DNA of 64,000 nucleotides from Mugil cephalus (Eukaryota > Chordata > Actinopteri > Mugiliformes > Mugilidae): positions 17,206,357-17,270,356 of the forward strand of contig NC_061789.1 in assembly GCF_022458985.1 (NCBI RefSeq), given 5' to 3'. Of the stretch, positions 48,756-61,549 are shown one piece after another; within the stretch, counting starts at the first letter, position 1; each line of letters begins with the position of its first letter. The notes beneath the pieces are model-generated. The model worked only from the letters and a program-made list of their open reading frames with translations, searched no databases and was not told the origin of the DNA. The translations under genes and the position numbers were made by a program.

Positions 48756-51700
48756 TTCCAACTTCTCCCTCCAGCAACCTGGAAACAAGAGTATACAAGT
48801 GGCAAACACTGACAAATTATTAATTTCACCAAAAGACCACGTCTTAATTGATGCAAAGAAGTTTAATGGTAGACAGGATGGGAGGTAAAGGGATGGAGGG
48901 ATAAGAGGGGCCGAAGGGATGGATAAGAAAGGTCGAAAGGGATGAGGGTAGTTGAGTAGGAGTGTCCTCCTGGTCCCTGGAGTGAAAGGTGGAAGAGGAA
49001 GAAAAGGAAAGAGTTATGAGGAGGGTGTGGGTTGAGAACTGAGATGGAGCACTTTTGAGACGCATTAAGAACATTTCTCAGGAAAATAAAAATAAAAATA
49101 CTGACAACAGAGAACATTTGAGAGTCATTCGTCCAATATTTTGCATTGTTATGATACATCTCTGTGTCACTCTGCACGCTCAGAGGTTCTAAAAATAACA
49201 AACTAACATGGTGAAACAACGCCCAAAACCTGCCAAGAATAACATGATGTTGAACCCTCGCTGAAGGAATTATGTGGAGTCAGCGGAATATAACCTACAT
49301 ACATTTCAAAAAACCAAACAAACATGCTGATCAGTGAAACTTAAACTGAGCTTAAATTTTTTTTTTCTTTTTTGCATGTACCCTTGAAGAGTCTCTAGAG
49401 GTGAACCTGACTGAGACTGAAACCAGCAACCAGAGCTTTAATGATGTGGCTTCAGGCGCCTGCTGCCAGCCAGACACACATCAGGTCACATCATCACACG
49501 TCACGGTGTAAAAGCACTGGGCCCTGCTTGATGTCAAGACGTGCTAAGGCAGCAGTAGATACAGTCGGAGTCACTACCACTGTATGCTGCAATGGACTCT
49601 TTGCAGACTCAGAGACAGCTTTCTCTCTTAAAATCAGCCAGTTCCTGGTGCTTTCATGCTTTTAACCTACACCTTATATGTGTGATGCACAGAGTCTTGG
49701 AAACATTATAAAGCATATGTTTTGTTTTGAAAATAGCTTTTCTCACTCTGAGCCTGGAGTCCTGAGAGCAGTTCAGCTCTAAATAAGCACACTTAATACC
49801 AGAAGAGGCCTCTAGATGGCAGTCTTTGAGAGATTATTCCATAGTCAAAGATGCTCAAAAATTGCACATTTTAAGCATTTATGTTTAGAGGGAAGAATAT
49901 GCATTATGCAGCTGTTTCTGCCTATGGCCAATGTCATGAAGTCGTTGAAACGACGCTGCAGTTTGCTCTCAAACCTCAGGTCATGTTAATTCAATCATAT
50001 TATGTTTCTGCTTGGGCTCTCCCAGTTTGTCTCAATTTAGAGCATAGTAGAGCGGTATCGTGGGACTGGTTTTAAAGCAAATAGATGGACTACAATTCAA
50101 ACAAGCACCTGAGAAATTAAAGTGGGGGTGGAAATGGGAAACAATGGCTTCGGTAAAAATAAAATGGGAGGGAAGATGCATGCCTGTGTGTTTCATTCTT
50201 CAGCTTTCTTTTTGATATTATAGATGTGGATAGCCACTCAAAAATTAGAACAAAAATCGACGCCTCTGTTTGATCCTGATTGTCCAGCGTCTGAGGTTTT
50301 ACTGCATGTCACAGTACTTTTCCCTCATTCATCTTTGCTTACCTTCCTGCGGCTGGTTAAAGGAGAAGCATATTGTTGTTTTAGTGTGATCAGCTGATGT
50401 GTGTCTCATGAAAAGACATGCACTTTGATGGCGCACCTACTATTATTCCGCCTCCCTTCCCTTTAAACATCCTGTAAGGATTTTGACTGGAGCTTTTATA
50501 GAGAGATTCACTCCTGTTCAGAGGTAAATAGCATCAGTTTGAATCCCCAAATCATGAGCTTCTCACATTTATCTGCGCAGGAAAATATATTTCTCTCACA
50601 TCTTTACTTTTCCCCGTTAAGAAGTCTAATCCTGCAGCGTTCTTGAAAGATAGTTTTAGGCAAAAATACTTTGTGAATAAATCGTATAATGCGACAAAAC
50701 ATTTATTTGATCTATCCATATCTGCATTTGCATATGCATTTATGTTCTGACTCCAAGAAGCCCAGCACAAAGGTGCGCAAACACACATAATCTATATACT
50801 AATGCAGACACGAACGCACTCACAAGTAGAAAACAATGCAATACAATACATCAAAGTAGACTTATGTGCAGGTACAGTAAATATAGAAGACAGATTGAGG
50901 AGAAAAATATGAAAGAATTTATGGAAACGTATCCTCATTTTAAAGCGGTGACAAACAGCAAGTTTCTGCTAAGTGTCTGGTTTATAGAGTCCGCGTATCA
51001 TTTCTCAACAATGCATCATGGATTGAGTCTCAACAGGCCTAGTTTATACCTCACTATTATGTATGGCTTTCGTGCAAATGCAACGGAGACAGTGAGTAAA
51101 ACCTTTGATCTGGGCGTCTTTGTGGATGGAGCAGTTAATGCTGCGAACGCGTCATAAACCTAATGGGAAAACAGAATCGGGAAGGCAGCATTGAGATTGT
51201 AAACAGAATCAGTGGAACCTGATAACTTCCTATGAGATGCAAATTAAGAGCTGGTGTTGTGCCTGCCGCCTTCGGAGCCCATTTTTCCTGAGGTTAATGA
51301 CTGCATCGACATAGGATTGACAATGCCATTACGGCAAAATAAGTTATTTGATGATGAGATAACGTGTCAAGATAGTAATGTCTTCCCAATTAAATAGTTA
51401 TTAAGCTTTTGGTAAGTTTAATGAGTGAAAGAGTGTTCATAATAATAGGGTCTTCACCTAAATCCTGTTTCCCAAGATTATAATCGTAAAAAAAAAGAAA
51501 AAGAAAATCATTCTTTTTGCTTGAGATTACTGGTTCATAATGATTGTGTTTTAAAAGATAACAACATAATAGAAGGAAATCTACTGCACCTTCTGAGTCA
51601 GCAAGGACAGCAAGCCATTTCTTTGTATAAAAGAATCATTAAAAACAGCTCCTTTTAATGAAGCAGTGTAGTATTTATTTTTCATATATGTGTTCATAGA

Positions 51701-52182
51701 GACAGTGAATGCTCATTTATTTTATATACATATATAATTTTGCAGTAGGATATTTAAATATTCATTCTTATCTTATATACTGATAGAAGTAATACTGTAC
51801 TAAGTCAAGATTGTTGCAACTTGTGAAATAGACTAAAACTGATTCCTATATGGCTTTTAAAAGTTATATTAAGACTTTGCAGCCTTAGCAGCGACACACG
51901 TACTCCGATGTTGTGCAACATGAGATTGTGTCATGAGCTTGTATCCGTGGGCTGTTCTCACAGTCATGTGGAAAAATGCAGCCTTTGTTTGCGTCCAAGT
52001 CTCAGCTCCCCGTCAGAGGGATCCTTGTGAAGCCCTGTAAACCTCTGCATTATTCGGATAGCTTGCGCGCACAAAAACATAATTATTTGAATTCAAAAAA
52101 TTCAGCCCCATTTCTTTTTAAGCAAATTTGCACTCAATCAACCGACAGTCATACGCAAATAGCTCCAGAGAAAAAAAAAATG

Positions 52183-52246
52183 TTTATTTCATTCATCAGA
52201 ATACAGTGTCAAGGCAAATACAGACTTGCGCTCTGTGTATTTTATT
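52183..52246 (-). terminator. Candidate polyadenylation signals for actinoporin-like copy A
   Basis: TTTATT at 52183-52188 and 52241-52246 read AATAAA on the minus strand, 320-385 bases after the stop. The choice between them is open. Confidence 0.4.
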
Positions 52247-52567
52247 AAGCCATGTGCCCTCATCCTCGACTGAGTTATTCTTTGATTTCCATTTCTAAAG
52301 ATTCCATTTTAAAAACCGAATGCCATTGAAACAGATATGGGCTTTGGTTATAAAGATGGGATATTGCCACCCGGATTTATAAACAAACTCAACTCGGCTC
52401 TTAAGCAGATTTACTGTAGGGTAATAGCCAGGTATACAGACACATGTCAGCAACAATACGTCTGTTAAATCATGCATGCACACTGTATTAGAAGGAGTCT
52501 GGCAGGTAAAAGCCTGAGGTGGAGTGATGAATTCGGCTGTCAAAACACATGACAGAAATACGGGTCG

Positions 52568-53215
52568 CTAGTATGCCTGCTGGCCCATGGATGTGAAAAG
52601 CTTATCCCACACCTCCACCTTCATGATGGCGTTGCCCATTGGACACATGGTGGCCTTGATATCAAGGGAGTTGCCCACGTAATTGATTCCCGACCCGACG
52701 GCTTCCTCCCTGACAAACCCGTGCTCCTGCTGATTCTTCTCGTAGTACATTTCTTTGTACAAAGCCTTATCACAGTTGCGGCCCCTTTGGTAGATGCCCA
52801 CTGCAAACCAGTTCTTGTACAAGTTGTAGTCCCAGGGAACTGAGAACATGATGGCCAGCGTCTCAGCGTGGTCGTTGCGCGACCTCTCGAAGAGGTCATA
52901 GGTCAGTACGCCAACGCTGCCGGTTGCTTTGGCACTTGATTTGGTGAAAGTGCAAACTTCTGTCTTTAGGGGGCGTACTGTAGGTTGGGGTGGGTTGTAT
53001 GTCTCCCCATTCTCAATGTACACCCTAACCAGAAACAGAAACACACGTAAAAAATGTAAAATGTTTGATAGAGGCCTGGGAATGTTTGACCCCAGCACAG
53101 TCTGGGCTTACCTGGGGTTGATGAGGCAGTAGCCGTTGGTGACGTTGGTGATTTCAATGGTCACACTTCTCCTGCTGTTCACGTCGGCTGCCACAGCTTC
53201 GGCTGACTCTGTCAT
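52568..53215 (-). CDS. Actinoporin-like protein, copy A (2 exons, 186 aa)
   Basis: Member of the actinoporin-like family, a beta-sandwich fold known from sea-anemone pore-forming proteins and also found in fishes, where the role is unclear. Exons: 53215-53112 and 53024-52568, joined in phase 2 across CCCCAG|GTAAG and GGTTAG|G. No signal peptide: it starts MTESAEAVAADV. Residues 95-104 (FSVPWDYNLY) hold the Ser-Val-Pro and Tyr of the phosphocholine pocket; W107 follows in the exposed aromatic loop. Y124, Y128 and Y129 complete the pocket. The tryptophan at position 112 of the anemone proteins is Leu103 here. The N-terminal helix of the anemone proteins is short here. Copy B lies upstream on the same strand. 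Function in fish is not inferred beyond membrane or lipid binding. Confidence 0.9.
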
Positions 53216-54590
53216 GTTGCAGTGGTCGTGAGATCTGCCTGTAAAGCAAAGGACATGTAGACGTCAGCCTGCTTTCTATAGGCGCGGGGGAATAATGACA
53301 GTATCACTTATGATGGTACAGAATACGCTCCCGACCTCTGCTCTGCTGATATATTCTACTGGCATTACGTTGACCTTCAAAGACACACATCGACTGGCGC
53401 TGAGTGTGAACGATGCATTTCACAGGCTAATGAGATTTCAAAACATTTGTGAACAATCAGAGAATGGCTGCAGCCGCGTGAGAGAGACTACCGCTTCAAT
53501 TACAGCCCTAAGTAGCATGCGGTAATGAAGTTAAAGTGAAAACACTGAAGAAAACGATCACCCCCCTCTCATCATTAGATACATGTATCAAACTAATTCC
53601 TCATCAGACGTCTATATTAGTCAAACTGCTTTTCTTTCTCACGACTGTCTTTTTACCTAGAAGTTTGAAGCAACTCACCTGCTCAGAAACTTCTGTTCGT
53701 GTGCAAGTCTCCGAATGGAAGAAGTTACCTGAAAGGGAGGTGGTGGTACAATTTTTTTTTTTTTTTTAAACAAGGATGCGGGCTATCATTCCGTAAACCC
53801 TCCCTTTTGAAACACAACCTCGGTCAGAAAGGACACACCTTTCTTTCTAGACATATTTATCTGTAAGCCTGGCCCACCCAAACATGAGACAAGAACAAAC
53901 AGCGCTCGGTTTTCCATTCTGGCATGACAAAACCACACCCTATCGATGGCAGAGCTGAATAGTTTTCCTATTGGATCTCAACCTCTTAGGCTGCTCTTCA
54001 CTCAGCACATTCATTTTCTCCTACACAATTGTGGGTTGACTAACAGACATGGTTTTGGGAAGCTCAATCCTGTGACATTGTGCAACGGGGGAAAAAAGAA
54101 AAAAAATGCACACCAAACAAGCTGAGGCAGACTTCTAAAGAGCCCCTTTAATCTTATTCTGCCTTTTGTTGGACCTTTGCATTCCAAATGCCTCTGAAGA
54201 ACAATGTTGTTATCATGCCGATTAAAAAAACATCTATGCAGATATTCCATCTGTTGCTGCTCATTAGAACTGGCTGGATCCAGCTAAGAGATTAAAAAAT
54301 GATTACTGTTAATCAGTAATACTGAAAGCATACTGAGTGAAAACATAGTCAACACAAAATAACACAAGCGCTGGGTCTGAATGTTTTATTACCATAATCA
54401 AAGAAAAGGGAGTGTACAATGCGCATGAGCCCAAGGAATAAGCTAATGGGGAATCAATGAGCTGGCTGTCAGATATTGATATCTTTCAGCAGACACAAAA
54501 TGCAGATGACAGCAAAATCAGTCTTCCTCTCCTGAATGTTTTTTTTTTTTTTTTTTTCCAGGGGGACAACAGTAGTCAAATTAAATTAAG

Positions 54591-54596
54591 TTTATT
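54591..54596 (-). terminator. Polyadenylation signal of actinoporin-like copy B
   Basis: TTTATT on the plus strand (AATAAA on the minus), 49 bases after the stop codon, implying a very short 3' UTR. Confidence 0.6.
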
Positions 54597-54644
54597 CATT
54601 CTGCAAGAACAAGTACAAAAAAAGGAACCCCAGTAGACAGCACA

Positions 54645-56044
54645 CTAATGACCCATTTTATCGTAGAGCTCCACTTTCACAATGGCTTTGCCAACCGTAG
54701 ACATTGTGGCCCTCAAATCGACCGATCTCGCTTTGTGTTCAAGCCCGGAGCCGGTCGAGTCAGCGCGGGATGAGTTGCTGAGATCCTTCCCGTCGTACAG
54801 CTGGTCGTACAGATGTTTGTCGCAGGCACGGGACTGCTCGACCACGCCCACGGCCAGGCGGTTGTTGTACAAGTTACGGTCAAAGGGCACGGAAAACATG
54901 ATGGCCATGCGCTCGGAGCACACCCTGCTCTGCATGTGGAACAAGTCGTAGGTCAGCAGGCCGACGGCGCCCGTGGCGGTGTTGTCGTCCTTGGTGAAGG
55001 AACACACTTCAGTCTTGCTGGTGCGAACCGTGGGTTGGGGCGGGTGGAAACAGAAGCCACTTGTCATGTGCACCCTATACAAGACAACAACAGATCCAAT
55101 TTTTTTTTTACCATCAATACTGATCAGTTGAAAACTTTTATATCCCACACTTTTGATGAACACTTTTGTGAGTTTTGTGGAGGCTGCCAGTGCACTTTGT
55201 GACTGTCGGGCTTTCCAGGGTGAAACATCTTATGCTGATGGATGGAGTGTGACTGGAGGTACTACTGTGGACTTCCAAGCAACAGCGAGTGTACCTGCGT
55301 GTGATGTGCAATGAGGCAGTGTGTGTCACCGCGTGATGGATAGGTGGATGTTTTCGGCGAAGTAATGTCACACATGAAAACCGCCCATCCAAAATATGAG
55401 CTGTCTTGCCACAGTTAGATGAATGTCGAAGCATGGCGCAAATTCCAATGGACGCGAATATTTTTATTATGTTTATTTCATTCTTTAGTTTTATTAACTT
55501 TCGTTTTTTGGTCAGACGTGGGAAAAGTGACACTATTGTGACAGTATTGTTAAGCAACATAGTAGGTAGCTATGGCTAATAATAACTATGCACTGGGAAT
55601 ATCATTGAGCTTTTCTTCTGCAGTGTAACCACACTGAATTAACATTACTTTTTATGCAGTCTACTAAGAATAAAAATGGCTGAGACCTGATTTAAAGATA
55701 TGTTTTCTACATTGTCATGGTAAACGCTAGGCAGACATACAGTAATGTTAGGGGTTTAATAAACACAGGTTAAATGGTGTGGAGGTAAGCAGCAGTATCA
55801 CACACCGTTTTATTACACGTTTCCTCCGTTCATCACAGCATCAGAAGTCATTCATTTGAACGTCATACAGTAAGCATTAAATAATATGTTCATTAAACCA
55901 GTTTAAGTGTTAAAACCATCATGTTCAGTCACACACTTACTTGGGGTTGATGAGGCAGTAGCTGCCGCTGACATTGGTGATTTCTATAGTGCAGTTTCTG
56001 TTGGTGGTGAGGGTGGCTGACACGGCTTCTGCAGTTTCAGGCAT
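54645..56044 (-). CDS. Actinoporin-like protein, copy B (2 exons, 177 aa)
   Basis: Tandem paralogue of copy A. Exons: 56044-55941 and 55074-54645. The first exon is 104 bp, as in copy A, with the intron in the same place and phase (CCCCAA|GTAAG, GTATAG|G). It starts MPETAEAVSATL with no signal peptide. Shared blocks include EITNV, YCLINP, PPQPTVR, KTEVC, LLTYDLF and MFSVP. At the lipid-contact positions it differs from copy A: Arg instead of Tyr at 101, Arg instead of Trp at 107, Asp instead of Tyr at 129. Y104, Y124 and Y128 are kept. The C-terminus is nine residues shorter. The frame is intact with a normal stop, so it is not a plain pseudogene, but its membrane-binding surface looks altered. 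Confidence 0.9.
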
Positions 56045-59000
56045 CTTGACTGCAGGAGAAACAAGACAGAAAGCTCACACCTGCCAACGGGTCGCTATTT
56101 AGCAGCGTATTGTCCGTTCCTTTCATATACAGTTACAGATAGTGTTTAGGTTCCAAGTCCCACTGGGTCAAAGGAAAAACACCTTCCAGTTATTTTTTTT
56201 CCCAGACAATAACAAAGACACAGCTGAGATGTAATTTCCCAATAAGTAAGCAGAATCATATTCACCTTTCAGAGTTAAACACCCGCGTTGTGCCAGACAG
56301 CAGCGTCAAGTTCTTTTCTTCGGGTCCTGCAGAGAGGTGGAGAGTCTCCCTTGTGTGATTACACCTCCACAGTGCCTGTTCCAACACAAGCACAGGCGTG
56401 TCCTCGTGATATGTAAGAACACCATCCATTATGGGAAAACTGATATTAGAAAGAAGCCCTTTGCAATAACAACGATTCTTATTTTGTGAGTTATTTAACT
56501 CTTGTATCAATAATCAACAGTTTATATATATATATATATGTATATGTCTGTTTAGATCATGCATGAGTGGCATTAATTCACTAAATGGAGCCTTGATGTG
56601 GAAAATTGTTGCAAATCAATATCAGATCATACTCTGCAGTTAAAAGTTCATTTCATGTATATTCTCCAGTTATTTTATTACTTAAATTATTTTTTAAATT
56701 AAATCCAGTGAATCCAGTTAACGGCCCAGTGTCATGTTGTGTCTTGATTAGACTGAGACTGAACCTTAGTTTTTGCTCAAGTAGATACTTGTTATTTCTG
56801 CGGGCGATGACAGGCGACACATTTCTGTGGCAACCCCCTCTCATCCGTTACAAATTTCAACACACTGACGTTCATATCTCAGTAAATCTTGCGCCCGCTG
56901 GAGCACGCTGGAGTCGAGGAGGAGACACTCCCTTCTTCCGTGCTAACTTGCTCAAACAACACAGAGCGGTACAGTGCAGTGTTGTATTTATCCGTGGGGT
57001 TACAAGGCTCGAGGATCTTCCCAATTAAGAAGGTTTTGCAGTGTGTTCATTATTCCTCCTAGCAGCTAAAGCTATACTATGGCAGCTGTTCTGTTGCGTT
57101 TATCAAATACCAGGAACTTGACTGAAATCCTTCAACTCCACAGCTCGAAGTCAGCAGATGGCACCAGACATGCATTTGCAAAAAAAAAAAAATCATTTGC
57201 ACTACACAGACGTTCACAGTTAATGTTTGCTATCTGATGATTAGCCAGTGACCACTGCAGAGAATATCTAACAAATATTATACATTCAGCACCCCGTCAT
57301 TGTGCCCCTTAATAACAGCATTCAGGCATATTGGACAAAGTCACAGTATATGTCAGTTGTATGTCAGTCACTTCAATAACTCGAACGGGAAAGGGAAAAT
57401 AGAGTTGATATAAATACCAGTAACACTTTCTGAAACAAAAATCTCACTTCCTCATACCCTAAAATGATAAATGATATGACAGAGAATAAACCCTGCCATG
57501 ACTTTTCCTCTGCTGCCACCCTCGGGTCAAAATTATTGTTTAGGTGAGTTGTAAGTACTCAAATTATTATTATTATTTTTATTATTATAATTATTATTAT
57601 TTGGCCCCACAATTAATATATAGTATTGAAATTACACTTTTAAGGGACTAAAAGTGGGCTTGCTGTCTCGACATAAGATCACCTCCACAGCCGAAATTGC
57701 TCCTTATTTTATTAAACAGGTGTAGTAAATTTAATCTCACTGGGGTTATCATTCTGAGAACAGCTCGTGAGAGGCAATTAAAAAGGTGACAAAAGGACAA
57801 AATATCAGTAATCTCCATTCATGGCTTTCCGAGCCTTTTAGAGTAGTATGATGACAGAGATAAATGTACACTAGAAACGAAAGCATATTTAATTATAGCA
57901 GGTGCAGTCACCTCATGTCACTCCAGTTGCTGTTTTAGATACCTGTCCTAGCACCATCTCTTTCAGTCTGTCTTATATATAAATACACAATCAACATCCT
58001 GCTTATGGTATATGGCTTTCTTTAAAATCTGGTGATGAATACACAGATGTACGTATACCTCGCACAGAAGTGTGTGGCAAGGTTACAACATTAAGCGAAC
58101 GCTACCACATGCAAAAATAACTCTGTCTCTTGTTCAGATAGAACAGATTAGTGTTTCACCCTACTCCTTATTTAACTATTTTAAGGGGCTAACTCCATAG
58201 CTAGCTAATTCTAAAGAAAGGGGAGAAGGTACGTGATGTGTTGACGGACGATAGAAGGCGGGAGCGCGATGGTGACACCTTGTGGGCAGGTGTGGAACAA
58301 GCATTGCTTCAGAAGAGCAAAAAATAAATCAGTTATTAGAATTGGAGGAGCAGGGAACAGCTGCTGACATGACAGCAACAGTATATCACTCAGAAATGAT
58401 TTTGCTAGGAAGTAATAATGTGTGTAGAAATATGAAACTGTCACAGGCTCTCTAATCTGGTTTGTGATATTTGTCTTCAGATCAGGTGCAATTGCCTGCA
58501 ATTTTCAGGACTGATTTCCATCACAAAGAGGAACCCTCCATGAAAAACAGAAGCAGGACGGTTCTGCGCACTCATTTGTATCCGGGATGTTAAATGTACC
58601 TATGCTGAAAATAAGGTGGATTTTATTGCATAAGTATTTAAATACCCAGAGGTAATTTGCACTCACACTGATTTGTAGCAGGAGATTAATTGTCAGTTTC
58701 ACTAATTTATTTTAAGTACTCAATTTACATGCTAATAATGCGGCCCCGTGGCTTTTATTAGATGTGAGGCGTTGCAAACGCACGCACAAACACAGATAGC
58801 ACAAAAACATCACATGTCAATTTTGCACAGATCTACAGAAATGCAGCTGTTATCACGATATCAGATATTCACTGTTTTTACGAGCATAAATTGTTGCTTT
58901 TTAGAGCACATATAATTTGGCAGTTATTGATCGTAGGTGTGTCTAATGTGACAGACTGTTAAGAAGATCCTCCCAGCTCTTACTCTAGGCAGCCAGGCCT

Positions 59001-60049
59001 CGTCATCGCTGCTTGATGTTTTGTTTTGCTTTGACCTCTTCCCAGAATCACTCTTTCACTTCCAAATGTGATAGCAGCATTATTGAGGCCCGGGGTTCAG
59101 AGATGGCCACTTAGGACGTGTGAAAACAAAAATCATTGTAAATTGCTCTTCCATCACCGGCTCTGACAGATGTGCCAGACAGATTTCAGATTGATTCAAC
59201 TTTGTAGATGTGACCATAGGTATAAAACTTCAAGGTATTCAAACCGTCAGAGCACGGATGCTTAAAATGTTAGTTCCCTTAATTACCATACATTTCATAA
59301 AAGACATGGTTTTTAGTAGTAAATTAAAAGTAACAGTAGTTTTGCTTCAGTTAAACACTAATGACTTATGACTTGTGGGAACATTCACTTTCCATTCCAT
59401 TTTCCAGCACTGCCTAAGTAAACTACTTTGCAGCTCTAATGATGTGTAACATCACTGACATTTCTCCATCTCGAGGGAACTATTTGGATCCGTCTTAATC
59501 TCTTTATCTCTGCTGTTATACCTGATGACAACTGTTTGACTGATGCACTGCTCATCGCCAATTTAAAGAAATTTAAACATACAAGTCATTTTATAATGAC
59601 CTATATTCCATACCCACCCATCCATCATATGTGGTATATTCCGTTTATTATTTTACTTCTTTAATGAATCACTCTCTCCAGCTCACCAGCTGTCTATATC
59701 CAACTCTTCTTTCTTATGTTTATGCATCATTTTCAGTGCAGGGACATGGAAAGCATATCATGAATCTGCTTGAGATCTGATGTGTGTGGAACCATTTACA
59801 CATCATTTGCATAAAGTGTTTTTTTTTTTTTTTTTACCAGAACACAAACTGTAGAGGACATACAAGATTTTCTGAGAACGCAAATTCTAAACCAACAAAT
59901 CCATGTAAACATCATATCATGTATGACCAAATGGAAAGGAAAATTCACCGGGGTTTGTTTGTTTCAGGAACACCATATTAAATTACATTTAAGTCTAAGG
60001 TCGACTCGTTGAATCAGTCACAATTAGAGTGTATAATATCAAGTTACGC

Positions 60050-60083
<34 letters not shown>

Positions 60084-61500
60084 GTTTTCCATTAACTGTC
60101 ATTGCAAATGAGCAGATATGAGGGACTGTATGGAAACACTTGACGGATGTAATGGCACACTATGATGAAACAGCATGAAGCAAAGGAACACTTGTCTTCC
60201 AACAGTTCTAATTTTCAAAGGTTGCATTAATGCTATTGGCACATCCTTTAATTAAAGCTTACTCCGATATTATAGTGTGTGACAGTCCTATAGGGTCAGC
60301 TCCCATTTTCCACAATATGCCAGTTTTATCAGCATTCTCCAATCTGTTCAGTTAAATATTTTACAGGCACAGTGTAAATGAAACCCTTTTTGATATATTC
60401 AGTTTATTTAATTTAAGGAGCTTCCTTGCAAGCGTAGGTAAAATCTGATAAAGATGCTTTGTTGTTGTTTTTAGTGTATGGATGCGCGACTGCATGTTCT
60501 GCTTTATTTGTGGTTATTAAAGCTCCATGGGTTTTAGGTCTGTGGTAACTTCTTATTCTGCTTCCTTTAGACCTGTTGTCTTCATAAGTGGACGCCTTTA
60601 TCTGCCATCTAGTGGTAGTGAAGGGTCAATACGCTCGTCGGTGTAAGAAAATGACAGCGGGCATTTCAGCGAAATCTTTATTTAATTTGTGTTTTTTATG
60701 GTTGAAACTTGTCTATTTACGCTTATTAACGCCTCTAGTTCAATTTTGAAAATTTAACAAATTCCACCAGCAGCAAAAAGCTACAGCGTCGCTAATTAGG
60801 AAGTGCCTGTTTGAGGTTGTTTTGTGTAAACACGTCCTGCCCAAAGATGATGCTCAGTTTTTATACTTCTTAGCTCCTTGGAGGAATTAACAGCACATAA
60901 CAAATAAAAGCTCGGGTCTCAGGAGCTTAAGCTTTGCATACACCACTGGTGACCATTGCATATATCACTGATGATTTTAATGATTGGCCGTAGGGTGTGA
61001 ATGGTCGTCTGTCTCTCTGTGTTAGCCCTGTACCCTGTGTCTCGCCCAATGACAGCTGAAGTCTGTAGTTACAGAAAACACAACGTTCTCACTGGAGCGC
61101 CAATTACGTCTTGATTGTTGCAGGTTATGTAGAATGGGCTAACCCACAGTTACAGTAAATCACCCATTACACTCTGAAATAAAAAGATCAAATCAATTGT
61201 CTAATAACATTACACATTTTACAGCTGCATTGACTTTTAATGATGGGATTACAGGATACTTTGAGTAAACACCAGATGGCAATTTCAGCTTGTCTAATGA
61301 AATCTTGCACGCTTAAACACAATATGAATTATGTGGTTGGAGAGACCAGTGCTGGGGCTTTTATGATGTCCGATCAAAAGCAGCAATCTAAAATTCCAGA
61401 CAATCAGTTGAGCCATAGCACAGATCCGATGGCTGGATATAAATACCCCCCCTTTCTATGTATCATATTATTCACTGCATAAACTCTTACAATTTCATCA
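56045..61500. other. Upstream flank of actinoporin-like copy B and distal gene-poor DNA
   Basis: The first few hundred bases presumably hold the copy B promoter or a 5' non-coding exon; no clear TATA box is placed. The rest is AT-rich and has no recognisable gene. It carries small AT/ATT arrays (56523-56540, 57566-57601), T-runs (59819-59836) and an AAT array at 60050-60082. Confidence 0.55.
60050..60082. repeat. (AAT)n microsatellite
   Basis: Eleven uninterrupted AAT units. Confidence 0.92.
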
Positions 61501-61549
61501 GCTTTTGAGAATAGGAGATCCTGATTAATCCCTTCAGTCATCAAAATGG

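Larger units (their letters stand above)
45620..52180. other. Intergenic region between RAMP2 and the actinoporin-like genes
   Basis: 6.5 kb without a supportable gene. It contains the shorter hAT-like copy (47044-47180), a mini Tc1-like copy (48662-48755) and AT-rich tracts. The open frames present (up to about 118 codons) have low-complexity or repeat-derived composition and no splice-consistent extension. Confidence 0.6.

Noticed and set aside
54813-55202. 129-codon plus-strand open frame over actinoporin-like copy B
   Set aside because: Antisense shadow of the real minus-strand exon 2; Gly/Val/His-rich composition is typical of a shadow.
55138-55560. 140-codon minus-strand open frame in the intron of actinoporin-like copy B
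   Set aside because: Lies entirely within the intron upstream of the exon 2 acceptor at 55074, with no family resemblance.
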